Source of the DNA: Curtobacterium sp. 9128
Lineage (GTDB): Bacteria; Actinomycetota; Actinomycetes; Actinomycetales; Microbacteriaceae
Assembly: GCF_007673775.1 (NCBI RefSeq)
Contig: NZ_VEAF01000002.1
Coordinates: 470,606 to 534,605 of the forward strand
Reading direction: 5' to 3'
DNA length: 64,000 nucleotides
The number at the start of each line of letters is the position of its first letter. Position 1 is the stretch's first letter. The notes under the pieces are model-generated. The model did not search any database. It saw only the letters and a program-made list of their open reading frames with translations, and was not told the origin of the DNA. Position numbers and translations under genes: made by a program. Of this stretch, positions 42,099-49,691 are shown in pieces.

Positions 42099-42647
42099 AT
42101 GACCACGCCCGCCACACCCCAGCCCGCCGCCGGATGGCCGGGTCCCACCCCGGACCGTCCGCGCTCCTCGCCCCTGCGGTGGATCATCCCGACGCTCGTG
42201 GTGCTCGTCGCGATCGTCGCCGGGCTCCTCGGCGGGATCCTCATCGGTCGCCACACCGCCGCGGCAGCGGCACCCGGCGCCCGTCCCGGGACCGGGCAGT
42301 ACGCCCAGTACGGCGGCGCGGGTCGGTACGGCACCTCCCCGACGGCGGGCAGCACGCCCGGTGCGTTCGGCGGCGGGGCGTTCGTGAGCGGCACCGTCAC
42401 CGCCGTGCACGGGTCGACCCTCACCGTCACCACCCAGCAGGGCACGACGGAGACGATCACCGTGCCGTCCTCGGCGAGCGTCACCGCGACGCAGCGCAGC
42501 TCCCTCGGCGCGCTCAAGGCCGGGCAGCACGTCACCGTGACGGGGACACCGGGGTCGTCGTCCGGCTCGATGACGGCCACCCGGGTCGCCGAGGGCCAGT
42601 CCGGGTTCCGCGGCGGCCGCGGCGCGCGCACGTCCGGCGGCGACTGA
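42099..42647 (+). CDS. membrane-anchored OB-like protein (DUF5666-type)
   Basis: A 182-residue protein: a Pro-rich cytoplasmic start, one helix ([20 protein letters not shown]), a Gly/Tyr/Ala linker ([13 protein letters not shown]), and a C-terminal small beta domain ([35 protein letters not shown]) that resembles DUF5666. The Gly-rich linker resembles the C-terminal tail of the adaptor three genes upstream, hinting that both act at the same exporter. RBS AGCAGGACACC precedes ATG 42099. Confidence 0.7.
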   Translation: MTTPATPQPAAGWPGPTPDRPRSSPLRWIIPTLVVLVAIVAGLLGGILIGRHTAAAAAPGARPGTGQYAQYGGAGRYGTSPTAGSTPGAFGGGAFVSGTVTAVHGSTLTVTTQQGTTETITVPSSASVTATQRSSLGALKAGQHVTVTGTPGSSSGSMTATRVAEGQSGFRGGRGARTSGGD

Positions 42648-42663
42648 GCGGACCGCGACCAGC

Positions 42664-42706
42664 GGACGGGAGGCTCGGCGCACCACCGGCACCGAGCCTG
42701 GCGTCC
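42664..42706. terminator. GGACGGGAGG palindrome family, copy 6
   Basis: GGACGGGAGGCTCGG at 42664 is mirrored by CCGAGCCTGGCGTCC ending at 42706; the right arm has two changes from the consensus. Between the convergent DUF5666-type and isochorismatase-fold genes. Confidence 0.65.
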
Positions 42707-42739
42707 GTCCGGTGCGCACCACGCGGCGCACCGCGCCGC

Positions 42740-43303
42740 TCAGAGCGACGCGACCCACGCGTCCGTCGTCGTGACGACGGCCTGCCGCGGGAACACCTTC
42801 TCGGTGAGGACCCGGTGCACCTCGGGGTCGCCGTCGGCACAGGCGTCCTCGAGCACGGTGATCCGGAAGTCGAGGTCGGCCGCCTGGCGGACCGTGGAGA
42901 GCACCACGCCGCTCGTCGAGATGCCGGCGAGCACGACGGCGTCCGCGTCGGCACCGCGGAGCAGGACCTCGAGGTCGCTGCCCGTGAACGCGCTGATCCG
43001 GCGCTTCGTGACGATGGGCTCGCCGGGGCGTGGCGCGAGGTCCGCGTGGATCTGCGTCGCGGGGCCGTCCTCGTGCATCGCGTCGCCCCGCGTCGCACGG
43101 GCCGCGCCGAAGCTCTGGTTCGTCGCGGCGACCTCGGGGTATCCCGGACGGAAGGCGACCCGCACGAAGAAGACGGGGACGCCGGCGGCGCGTGCCGCGT
43201 CGACGGCCCGGGCGGCGGCAGCGACGACCTCCGTGGTCCCGAGGCGTTCGACGATGCCGCGCTGGAAGTCCATGACCACCAGGACGGTGCTGCGTTCGCT
43301 CAT
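42740..43303 (-). CDS. isochorismatase-fold hydrolase lacking the catalytic cysteine
   Basis: A 187-residue protein of the isochorismatase/cysteine-hydrolase superfamily. D12 (VVMDFQRG) and K100 (IVTKRRISAF) occupy two positions of the usual Asp-Lys-Cys triad. The third position, in AGISTSGVVLSTVRQ, aligns with V133 instead of Cys. Isochorismatases with Gly there still hydrolyse vinyl ethers, but Val is different, so this group may have another chemistry or be non-catalytic. The rest of the fold (LEDACADGDPEVHRVL) is well conserved. Confidence 0.8.
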   Translation of the reverse strand: MSERSTVLVVMDFQRGIVERLGTTEVVAAAARAVDAARAAGVPVFFVRVAFRPGYPEVAATNQSFGAARATRGDAMHEDGPATQIHADLAPRPGEPIVTKRRISAFTGSDLEVLLRGADADAVVLAGISTSGVVLSTVRQAADLDFRITVLEDACADGDPEVHRVLTEKVFPRQAVVTTTDAWVASL

Positions 43304-43329
43304 GCCCGCAGCGTAGATGCCGCCGACGT

Positions 43330-43370
43330 GACGGGAGGCCCGGCGCACGTCGTGCACCGAGCCTCCCGTC
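43330..43370. terminator. GGACGGGAGG palindrome family, copy 7
   Basis: GACGGGAGGCCCGGCGCAC at 43330 is mirrored by GTGCACCGAGCCTCCCGTC ending at 43370, with one inner mismatch. Located just 3' of the membrane protein gene at 43381-43704. Confidence 0.68.
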
Positions 43371-43380
43371 CGTCTGCTGG

Positions 43381-43704
43381 TCACCCGGGTCGGTGGTCGG
43401 CTGCGCCGACCGTCACCACGGCTCCCGTGTCGGTCTCGTCCGCTCGAGGCGGCTCGAACAGGCCCCGGTAGCCGCGGACGGCACTCCACCCCGCGATGAG
43501 GAACACCGTGCCCGCGACGGCGGCGATCCACGGCAGGACGACCGCGTTCTCCCACGGCGTCGGGAGCACGAGCCAGAGCAGGAAGTTCCCGACCAGGCTG
43601 CCGGTCGCGCCGAGCAGGACGGCCGTCCGGCGGTCGAGGCTGGACAGCACGAGCGCGGTCGTCACGGCCGTCATCGCGACGAGGGCGTTGACGATGGCGA
43701 ACAC
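43381..43704 (-). CDS. three-helix membrane protein
   Basis: A 107-residue membrane protein: MFAIVNALVAMTAVTTALVL, then TAVLLGATGSLVGNFLLWLV and VLPWIAAVAGTVFLIAGWSA, with a short acidic tail (RADETDTGAVV). No family recognised. It lies 11 nt downstream of hsp20 on the same strand and may be co-transcribed with it, which would place it under heat-shock control. Confidence 0.6.
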   Translation of the reverse strand: MFAIVNALVAMTAVTTALVLSSLDRRTAVLLGATGSLVGNFLLWLVLPTPWENAVVLPWIAAVAGTVFLIAGWSAVRGYRGLFEPPRADETDTGAVVTVGAADHRPG

Positions 43705-43715
43705 CGCTGCTGCCC

Positions 43716-44147
43716 CTAGTCCCCCGTGCCGACGGCGAGCTGCTCGCGCCCGCCGTTCGTGGTGACCGCGATCTTGCGCGGCTTCGCCGACTCCTTGACC
43801 GGGATCGTGACGCTCAGCACGCCGTTGTCGTAGCCGGCCGTGATGCGCTCGGCGTCGAGCCCGTCACCGAGGGTCAGCTGTCGCACGTAGGTGCCGGGCT
43901 GGCGCTCGCGGGTGATCCACTGCGATCCCTCCGGTGCGCCGAGGGTCCGCTCGGCACGGATGGTCAGGACCGAGCCGTCCACGTCGATGTCGACGGAGCC
44001 CGGGTCGATGCCGGGCAGGTCGACGTCGAGGACGTAGTGGTCGCCGGTGCGGTACAGGTCCATCGGCATCGAGCGCGGGCCGGCGGACCCCAGGAGGGAA
44101 CCAGCGAGACGGTCGAGCTCACGGAACGGGTCGAAGTTCATCGTCAT
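43716..44147 (-). CDS. Hsp20/alpha-crystallin small heat-shock protein
   Basis: A 143-residue small heat-shock protein. N-terminal MTMNFDPFRELDRLAGSLLG; alpha-crystallin core from about 30 to 120 with PMDLYRTGDHYVLDVDLPGI, the VDIDVDGSVLTIRAER strand and the signature AGYDNGVLSVTIPVKE. It acts as an ATP-independent holdase in the cytosol. ATG 44147 follows an AAGGAGTTG ribosome site. Upstream lie HAIR and CIRCE elements, so both HspR and HrcA should repress it. Confidence 0.93.
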   Translation of the reverse strand: MTMNFDPFRELDRLAGSLLGSAGPRSMPMDLYRTGDHYVLDVDLPGIDPGSVDIDVDGSVLTIRAERTLGAPEGSQWITRERQPGTYVRQLTLGDGLDAERITAGYDNGVLSVTIPVKESAKPRKIAVTTNGGREQLAVGTGD

Positions 44148-44172
44148 CGGAATCAACTCCTTCGTGTCTGGT

Positions 44173-44193
44173 GTTGAGTCCCCTCGACTCAAC
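44173..44193. promoter_or_regulatory. HAIR element (HspR operator)
   Basis: GTTGAGT-N7-ACTCAAC is a perfect inverted repeat matching the HAIR consensus CTTGAGT-N7-ACTCAAG at all inner positions. It lies 26 bp upstream of the hsp20 ATG, between that gene and a CIRCE element. Confidence 0.85.
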
Positions 44194-44203
44194 TGGCACC
44201 GTT

Positions 44204-44230
44204 TTAGCACTCGAGCCTGGAGAGTGCCAA
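44204..44230. promoter_or_regulatory. CIRCE element (HrcA operator)
   Basis: TTAGCACTC-N9-GAGTGCCAA matches the CIRCE consensus TTAGCACTC-N9-GAGTGCTAA with a single change, including the exact 9-bp spacer. It is 11 bp from the HAIR element and further from hsp20. Confidence 0.87.
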
Positions 44231-44262
44231 AAGACGGCTCGGAGATCGCTCGGAACGCCGGC

Positions 44263-45078
44263 TCACGTTCCGCTGCCGTCGAAGAACGCGGCGAGGGCCG
44301 GGGCCGTGTCCGCCACCGTGGAGAGGTTCGCCACGAGGACGATCCCGAGGAACAGCAGCAGGCCCGGGAGCAGGACACCGGCGGCCGCGAGCACCCGGCG
44401 GAGACGCCGAGCGGGCTCCGGCGTGCGGGTCCGCCGCACCCAGACCACGACCGTGAGTGCGGCGACCACGACGATGGCCGCGACGGCGGTGACGACGAGC
44501 GCGGCGTGGTACACGCGGAAGTCGTCGACGAGCGTCGCGACCGGCGGAGTCGACACACCACCGGCGAGCGCACTGCGGACCGCACCGACCGCAGGTCCGT
44601 CCATCGGCAGGAAGGTGAGGACGGACGACAGCGGCGCCACCGCACCCTGCACGTTCGCCATCGTCATCAGCAGCACGACCGGCGCGACGGGCGCGCCCAG
44701 CACGCCGACCAAGAGCAGGAGCGCTCGACGGCCGCCGGACCGGGCCCGTGCATACGCACCCCAGAGCCGTCGACCGACCGGCACCAGGACCACCAGGAGG
44801 GCGATCGCGACGACTGCCTTCACCGCGTGGAAGACGGCCCAGAACGCGACGGCGTCGGCGAGCGGGGCACTCGACGCCCGTCCGGACCGTACCCATGCCG
44901 CGAACCCGGAGGCGACGGCCTCGGGGAGCGCTGCGACCGACAGGTGTGTGCCGGTTGCCCACCCGGCGACTGCCGCAGGCCCGAGCACCACGGCGATCGT
45001 CAGCGCGGCCGCCAGGACGAGCCACACGGCACCGCGTCGATCCGCCCCGGACGATCCGTTCGTCGTCGTCGTCGTCAT
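44263..45078 (-). CDS. multi-helix membrane protein
   Basis: A 271-residue membrane protein with about six hydrophobic helices (AVWLVLAAALTIAVVLGPAA, AVVAIALLVVLVPVGRRLWG, ALLLLVGVLGAPVAPVVLLM, ALVVTAVAAIVVVAALTVVV, VLAAAGVLLPGLLLFLGIVL). No conserved motif identifies a function. ATG 45078 follows GGGGAGG; ATG 45081 and TTG 45084 are in frame. Its 3' end lies 32 bp from the CIRCE element. Confidence 0.65.
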   Translation of the reverse strand: MTTTTTNGSSGADRRGAVWLVLAAALTIAVVLGPAAVAGWATGTHLSVAALPEAVASGFAAWVRSGRASSAPLADAVAFWAVFHAVKAVVAIALLVVLVPVGRRLWGAYARARSGGRRALLLLVGVLGAPVAPVVLLMTMANVQGAVAPLSSVLTFLPMDGPAVGAVRSALAGGVSTPPVATLVDDFRVYHAALVVTAVAAIVVVAALTVVVWVRRTRTPEPARRLRRVLAAAGVLLPGLLLFLGIVLVANLSTVADTAPALAAFFDGSGT

Positions 45079-45092
45079 CATCAACCTCCCCG

Positions 45093-45113
45093 CCGTCGGG
45101 ACCGTCCCGACGG
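45093..45113. promoter_or_regulatory. perfect palindrome upstream of membrane protein gene
   Basis: CCGTCGGGAC and GTCCCGACGG are mirrored around one central base, in the 68-bp gap between two genes on the minus strand. It could be an operator for the downstream membrane protein or a short terminator of the upstream gene. Confidence 0.4.
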
Positions 45114-45146
45114 GACGACGCTACGGAACGCCGTGGGGCCGCCGCG

Positions 45147-45767
45147 TCATCCTCCGCGATGACCTTCCCCTGCCGCGGATCGGCCGCCGAGCGGACGTCG
45201 ACGTCGAACCGAGGGCTCTGCACAAGGCTCCGCGCCCTGGTAGGGCTCGTACCGGACGGTCGTTCCCCACCGCGTCCACCCCGGCAGCACCACGAGGGCG
45301 GTCAGGCACCCTCGGTAGCCCGTCTCGGTCGCAGTGGCGCCGTCGTCGAGCGTGACCACGACCCGGGAGCGACCGGGAGCGGTGGTCTCGACGACGCGCC
45401 CGGCGACGACGCCCGCGAGCAACTGCTTCGCCATCGCGACCCCGGCGTCGTCGTGGCCGAGCTCCCAGCGACCGCCACCGTGCCGTCCGACCTCGACGAC
45501 GAGCCACTGCTCGCAGACGATGCTGCACGCGGCTGCCCCCGGTCTGCGTGGAGCGACGAAGGCTGTCCGGATCGACGGCGCTCCGGCTTCCCCGACCGTC
45601 CGGGCCTCCTCGGCCCCCTCGGCCCCCTCGGCCTCCGAGGAGCCGATGTCGTGGGTGGTCACCTCCGCCGTGTCGCCCGTCAGGGCGCGCAGGAACGGGA
45701 GCAGCTCCTGCATCGCCGCCGCCTGTTCGCAGGACGGCGGCACGGGGCCGTCGGCTGCACTGCTCAC
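45147..45767 (-). CDS. hypothetical protein
   Basis: A protein of about 206 residues of unknown function, read from GTG 45767; the frame is open to 45785. It has an N-terminal helical region (CEQAAAMQELLPFLRALTGD), an acidic Glu/Ala stretch, a central ACSIVCEQWLVVEVGRHGGG and an Arg-rich disordered end (VRRRRPLGGRSAAGEGHRGG). No membrane segment and no family recognised. The start is uncertain. Confidence 0.5.
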   Translation of the reverse strand: MSSAADGPVPPSCEQAAAMQELLPFLRALTGDTAEVTTHDIGSSEAEGAEGAEEARTVGEAGAPSIRTAFVAPRRPGAAACSIVCEQWLVVEVGRHGGGRWELGHDDAGVAMAKQLLAGVVAGRVVETTAPGRSRVVVTLDDGATATETGYRGCLTALVVLPGWTRWGTTVRYEPYQGAEPCAEPSVRRRRPLGGRSAAGEGHRGG

Positions 45768-45800
45768 GGGCTCACGATGGCACACCGAGCGTCGGGCGCG

Positions 45801-46019
45801 TCAGCGGCGACGAGGCTCGCGGTGGAAGTACACCGTCATGGTGAGGTCGTCCTCACCTTCGCTGACGGCACTCGTGAAGGTGATGTCCTGCACGCTCACG
45901 TCGCCGAGGCCGTCGAGCGTGCCCGCCACCCGGCGGAGCAGCGCGGCCACGTTCCCCTGGCCGCTGCCGACCGGGTTGCTCTGGGAGAAATGAGAGATCG
46001 TCCAGTCATCGGGCATCAT
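45801..46019 (-). CDS. small hypothetical protein divergent from rtcB
   Basis: A 72-residue protein: MMPDDWTISHFSQSNPVGSG, a helix GNVAALLRRVAGTLDGLGD, then two strands VSVQDITFTSAVSEGEDDLT and MTVYFHREPRRR. It looks like a compact alpha/beta domain of a family seen in other actinobacteria, function unknown. ATG 46019 lies six bases after TACTGT, a leaderless start. Its promoter overlaps the rtcB promoter region. Confidence 0.6.
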   Translation of the reverse strand: MMPDDWTISHFSQSNPVGSGQGNVAALLRRVAGTLDGLGDVSVQDITFTSAVSEGEDDLTMTVYFHREPRRR

Positions 46020-46020
46020 G

Positions 46021-46051
46021 ACACGACAGTACGGTCACGTCGTGTGTACTG
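46021..46051. promoter_or_regulatory. overlapping inverted repeats in the rtcB divergent promoter
   Basis: Two overlapping inverted repeats share this 47-bp gap: ACACGAC-N11-GTCGTGT (46021-46045) and CAGTAC-N13-GTACTG (46027-46051). They cover the -10 of the small divergent gene. This suggests an operator for a regulator not encoded nearby. Confidence 0.5.
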
Positions 46052-46066
46052 GCGTCGGAGGGCACC

Positions 46067-47248
46067 ATGGAACAGATCACGAAGCGCCTGCTGAACTGGG
46101 CGAGCATCCTCGAGCCGCACACCCGGGAACAGGCGGAGCGGCTGTCGCGGCTGCCGTTCATCCACCCACACGTCGCCCTCATGCCGGATGCGCACCTCGG
46201 CAAGGGCGCCACCGTCGGCTCCGTCATCCCCACCGTCGGCGCGATCGTCCCGGCCGCGGTCGGCGTCGACATCGGATGCGGCATGATCGCCGTCCGGACG
46301 CAGTGGATCGAGAGCGACCTCCGCCGCGCGGTCGGTGACCACGGCCTCCGGACCCTGCGGGAACGGATCGAGGAGCAGATCCCCCTGTCGGCCGGGAAGT
46401 ACAACCAGCGGATCGAGGAGTCCGCGAGCCCTCGCATCGTCGAGCTCGAGGCGCTCGCCGGCGAACTCGGCTTCGATCCGGCCACGGCCGCACCGAACTG
46501 GAGGCTGCAGCTCGGGACGCTCGGCTCCGGGAACCACTTCATCGAGGTCAGCGTGGACGAGGAGGAGCGCGTCTGGCTGTTCCTGCACTCCGGCTCCCGA
46601 GGCGTCGGCAACAAGATCGCCCAGCACCACATCCAGGTCGCGCAGGACCTCGCCGCGCGGTGGTTCATCCCGCTCGAGGACCCGGACCTGGCCTACCTGG
46701 TCGAGGGCACGCCCGAGTTCGACCGCTACATCGCCGAACTCCGCTGGGCGCAGCACTTCGCACTCCTCAACCGGGAGGAGATGATGGACCGCGTCGTCGC
46801 GCAGGTCGAGCTCGTCACCGGTGTCCCCGTCGAGGAGTCCGAACGGGTGAACTGCCACCACAACTACACCGCGCAGGAACGGCACTTCGGCAAGGACGTC
46901 TGGCTGTCGCGGAAGGGAGCGATCGATGCGTCCGAGGGCGCACCCGGGCTCATCCCCGGCAGCATGGGCGACCTGTCCTACGTGGTCCGTGGTCGCGGCA
47001 ACCGCGTCGCCCTGGACAGCAGCCCGCACGGTGCCGGCCGGAGCCACTCCCGCTCCGCCGCTCGTCGGGAGTTCACCCACGAGCAGCTGCGCGAGGCGAT
47101 GACCGGCATCGAGTACCGCGACACCGACGCGTTCCTCGACGAGATCCCCGCCGCCTACAAGCCGATCGACGTCGTGATGCAGGACGCCGCCGACCTCGTC
47201 GAGGTCGTCCACACCCTGCGCCAGATCGTCAACGTGAAGGGCGACTGA
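46067..47248 (+). CDS. rtcB: RtcB RNA ligase
   Basis: A 393-residue RtcB, which joins RNA ends bearing 2',3'-cyclic phosphate or 3'-phosphate to 5'-OH using GTP and Mn2+. Active-site motifs are present: MPDAHLGKGATVGSVIPT, VGVDIGCGM (D68, C71), LGSGNHFIEV, FLHSGSRGVGNK, NCHHNYTAQE, LIPGSMGDLSYVV and the guanylylated His in SSPHGAGRSHSR. GGAGGGCACC precedes ATG 46067. No archease or RtcA is visible. Role: RNA repair, perhaps after toxin or stress cleavage. Confidence 0.95.
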   Translation: MEQITKRLLNWASILEPHTREQAERLSRLPFIHPHVALMPDAHLGKGATVGSVIPTVGAIVPAAVGVDIGCGMIAVRTQWIESDLRRAVGDHGLRTLRERIEEQIPLSAGKYNQRIEESASPRIVELEALAGELGFDPATAAPNWRLQLGTLGSGNHFIEVSVDEEERVWLFLHSGSRGVGNKIAQHHIQVAQDLAARWFIPLEDPDLAYLVEGTPEFDRYIAELRWAQHFALLNREEMMDRVVAQVELVTGVPVEESERVNCHHNYTAQERHFGKDVWLSRKGAIDASEGAPGLIPGSMGDLSYVVRGRGNRVALDSSPHGAGRSHSRSAARREFTHEQLREAMTGIEYRDTDAFLDEIPAAYKPIDVVMQDAADLVEVVHTLRQIVNVKGD

Positions 47249-47250
47249 CC

Positions 47251-47472
47251 GTGCCACGCGTCGCTCGTACCCCTGGCGGGGTGGTCGGTGCCGTCGTCAA
47301 CGTCGTCGCCTGCGCGGCCCTCGTGGTCGGGTTGCCCGTCGTCGCGCTCACCACTGGCCACGACCAGACACACGTCGTCTTCGCGATCGTCGGGTTCGCG
47401 ATCGCCGTGGTCCTGGAGACGACGTTCGTGCGGAACCTCCGTCGGCAGCTCGCAGCGCGGAGGAACCGGTGA
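47251..47472 (+). CDS. small two-helix membrane protein
   Basis: A 73-residue protein from GTG 47251, two bases after the rtcB stop. Two helices: VVGAVVNVVACAALVVGLPV and VFAIVGFAIAVVLETTFVR, then a basic tail NLRRQLAARRNR. Its stop overlaps the next gene (GTGA). Probably in the rtcB operon. No family recognised. Confidence 0.6.
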   Translation: MPRVARTPGGVVGAVVNVVACAALVVGLPVVALTTGHDQTHVVFAIVGFAIAVVLETTFVRNLRRQLAARRNR

Positions 47473-47693
47473 ACCCGCAGCTCGTCTTCGGCATCGGGGG
47501 TGCGGTCGTCGGGCTGTGGGGCGTGACGATCGCGGTGTTCAACGGATGGGCGCAGCGGCTCGGCGGCGACCAGCTCGCGAACGGGCGGCCGCTGACACCG
47601 CGGTTCGTCCGGGGCATCGGCGTCTTGCTGGCGGTGGGCGGGACACTGTTCGTCGTCCTGGCACTGACCGGGGTGTTGCCCGACCACGGGTGA
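47469..47693 (+). CDS. small two-helix membrane protein
   Basis: A 74-residue protein from GTG 47469 overlapping the previous stop. Helices LVFGIGGAVVGLWGVTIAVF and GIGVLLAVGGTLFVVLALTG flank a cytoplasmic RLGGDQLANGRPLTPRFVR loop. No known family. Third gene of the putative rtcB operon; the two small membrane proteins may form a complex. Confidence 0.6.
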   Translation: MNPQLVFGIGGAVVGLWGVTIAVFNGWAQRLGGDQLANGRPLTPRFVRGIGVLLAVGGTLFVVLALTGVLPDHG

Positions 47694-47720
47694 GCGCGAG
47701 CGAGGCGCGCGCAGCGGGCC

Positions 47721-47773
47721 GACCGGACGACGCGAGGCGCAGTTCCCACCCACACCGCGCCTCCCGTCCGGTC
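47721..47773. terminator. GGACGGGAGG palindrome family, degenerate copy 8
   Basis: GACCGGACG at 47721 pairs with CGTCCGGTC ending at 47773; inside, AGGCGC pairs with GCGCCT. The right arm keeps GCCTCCCGTCC while the left is altered. Between convergent rtcB-operon and SDR genes. Confidence 0.6.
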
Positions 47774-47813
47774 ATCCCACCGCAGCGGGGCGGACGTCAG
47801 GCCGACGCGGCGG

Positions 47814-48509
47814 TCACCACGGCACGACCTCGCCGCGGAAGTCCCGGTACGTGATGCCCCTCGTCGCGAGGCAGTCGACCAGCACGTCGACGACCTTCGG
47901 CACGTTCTCCTCGAGGGTGAACGGTGCGTCGTCGCCGCCGAGCGTGGTCTTGATCCATCCCGGAGCGACGACGACGATTGCCCGCTCGTCGTGCGCTTGG
48001 CGCACCGCGAAGCTCTTCATGAACATGTTCAGCGCCGCCTTGCTGCCGCGGTAGAGCTCGCGCGATCCGGTGGTGTTGTTCGCGATGCTGCCCTGCCCGG
48101 ACGACATCACCCCGATCAGGCCGTCCTCGGTCACCAGGTCCTCGAGCGCCTCGATCACGTGCATCGGGCTGAGCGCGTTCGTCACCATCACCTCGACGAA
48201 GTCGTGGGTCGACACCTGCCCGATCGGCGTCTCGGCGTTGTTCGTGGTCCCGGCGTTGACGAAGAGCACGTCGAGCGACACGTCGTCGAGGCGCGACCGG
48301 AGCTCCGCGACCTGGTCGGCGCGGGTGATGTCGACCTGTTCGATCCGCAACCGGTCGCCGGCGGCTGCGGCGAGGTCGTGGAGCGGCGTCGGAGCGGACC
48401 CGCGGACGGTCCCGATCACGGTCCACCCCCGTTCGACGAACTCGGCGGCGAGCGCCTGCCCGATGCCCCGCGAGGCTCCGACGATGAGTGCTGTCCCTGT
48501 CCTGTCCAT
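47814..48509 (-). CDS. short-chain dehydrogenase/reductase
   Basis: A 231-residue classical SDR: TALIVGASRGIGQALAAEF, FVNAGTTNN, catalytic MSSGQGSIANNTTGSRELYR followed by GSKAALNMF (Ser, Tyr, Lys). It resembles CsgA/sniffer-like SDRs. Substrate unknown. It diverges from an Lrp/AsnC-type regulator across 67 bp containing two direct CCGTTCCG repeats, suggesting regulation by that protein. Confidence 0.87.
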   Translation of the reverse strand: MDRTGTALIVGASRGIGQALAAEFVERGWTVIGTVRGSAPTPLHDLAAAAGDRLRIEQVDITRADQVAELRSRLDDVSLDVLFVNAGTTNNAETPIGQVSTHDFVEVMVTNALSPMHVIEALEDLVTEDGLIGVMSSGQGSIANNTTGSRELYRGSKAALNMFMKSFAVRQAHDERAIVVVAPGWIKTTLGGDDAPFTLEENVPKVVDVLVDCLATRGITYRDFRGEVVPW

Positions 48510-48576
48510 GCCGCCACTGTGCGTCGGCCACCCGCGATCGGACCGTTCCGGGCGCCCGTTCCGTAGGATTCCTGCA

Positions 48577-49623
48577 GTGGATGCTGATCACAGGACCGGA
48601 TCCGGCGGGGTGACGCACGACGACCTCCGCCTGCTCCGAGCGGTCCAGATCGCACCCCGTGCGCCGTTCGCCGCGATCGCGTCGACGCTGGGGCTGAGCG
48701 AGACCACGGTCGCGCGGCGCTACCGGAAGCTCGTCGCCACGGGCGTGTGCCGAGTCGTCGGCGTTCGCGACCCCGGAGCGCAGGGGACGAGCGAGTGGTT
48801 CGTCCGGATCCGCTGCCGCCCGGGCAGCGGCGGGCGCATCGCCGACGCGCTGGCGCAACGCCGAGACGTCTCCTGGGTCAGCCTCGGCGCGGCGGGGACC
48901 GAGATCGCCTGTGTCATCAGTTCACCCACCACCGCGCAGCGCGACGAACTCCTCGGGCGGCAGCTCCCCGGCACCGCGGCGGTCCTGGAGATGTCCGCCG
49001 CGGTGATGCTGCACCGCTTCACGGGAGGCCGTGCCCACTACTGGGCCGCCCTCACGGGTGTGCTGACGGTCGCCGAGGAGGCCCGGCTCGGCTCCGACGG
49101 GACGCGCCCGTTCACGGATGCTCCGGTCGTCCCCCGTGCAACCGTCGCGGTGAGCCACGACGACGAGCGTCTGCTGTCCGTCCTGGCTGCGGACGGGCGG
49201 GCGAGCCACGTCGCCCTGGGCGAGGCGGCGGGGCTCACCCCGGGGCAGGCCGCACGTCGGCTCCGGGGCCTGCTCGACCAGGGCGCCGCACACCTCGACG
49301 TCGAGATCGTCCCGGAGGCGCTCGGCTTCACGGCCCGCGCCGGCCTGTGGATGCGCGTCCACCCCCGGTCCGTCGCCGAGGTCGGCGCCCTCCTCCCCCA
49401 GCAGCCGGAGATCGCCTTCGCCGCGGCGGTGTCCGGTCAGGACAACGTCCACGCGGTCGCACACTGCCGGGACCTCGATGCGCTCTACCGCTTCACGTCC
49501 GAGCGCCTGGGGACGCTCCCCGGGCTCCTCGCGCTCGAGGTCTCCCCGATCGTGCGGCAGGTGAAGCAGGCCGGGACGCTGCTGGACGGCGACCGCCTGG
49601 TGCCGGGTCGCACGGTGTCCTGA
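48577..49623 (+). CDS. Lrp/AsnC-family regulator (two-module)
   Basis: A 348-residue regulator with two Lrp/AsnC modules in tandem: each has an HTH (DLRLLRAVQIAPRAPFAAIA, LGLSETTVARRYRKLVATG; DERLLSVLAADGRASHVALG, AGLTPGQAARRLRGLLDQG) followed by an effector-binding alpha-beta domain. The duplicated layout is a known actinobacterial variant. GTG 48577 lies seven bases after TAGGAT, implying a leaderless transcript. The probable target is the divergent SDR gene. Confidence 0.85.
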   Translation: MDADHRTGSGGVTHDDLRLLRAVQIAPRAPFAAIASTLGLSETTVARRYRKLVATGVCRVVGVRDPGAQGTSEWFVRIRCRPGSGGRIADALAQRRDVSWVSLGAAGTEIACVISSPTTAQRDELLGRQLPGTAAVLEMSAAVMLHRFTGGRAHYWAALTGVLTVAEEARLGSDGTRPFTDAPVVPRATVAVSHDDERLLSVLAADGRASHVALGEAAGLTPGQAARRLRGLLDQGAAHLDVEIVPEALGFTARAGLWMRVHPRSVAEVGALLPQQPEIAFAAAVSGQDNVHAVAHCRDLDALYRFTSERLGTLPGLLALEVSPIVRQVKQAGTLLDGDRLVPGRTVS

Positions 49624-49643
49624 CGGCCGTCGGCGCGGACGCT

Positions 49644-49688
49644 GTCAAGCCGACCTTGACTGTCGACCATTGTCAAGGGTAGGTTGAC
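49644..49688. promoter_or_regulatory. duplicated 17-bp operator flanking a -35/-10 pair
   Basis: GTCAAGCCGACCTTGAC (49644-49660) and GTCAAGGGTAGGTTGAC (49672-49688) are two inverted repeats of the same size, starts 28 bp apart. The first supplies the -35 TTGACT (49656-49661); the second covers the -10 TAGGTT (49680-49685). The downstream gene starts at GTG 49692, so binding would block its promoter completely. Confidence 0.7.
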
Positions 49689-49691
49689 GCC

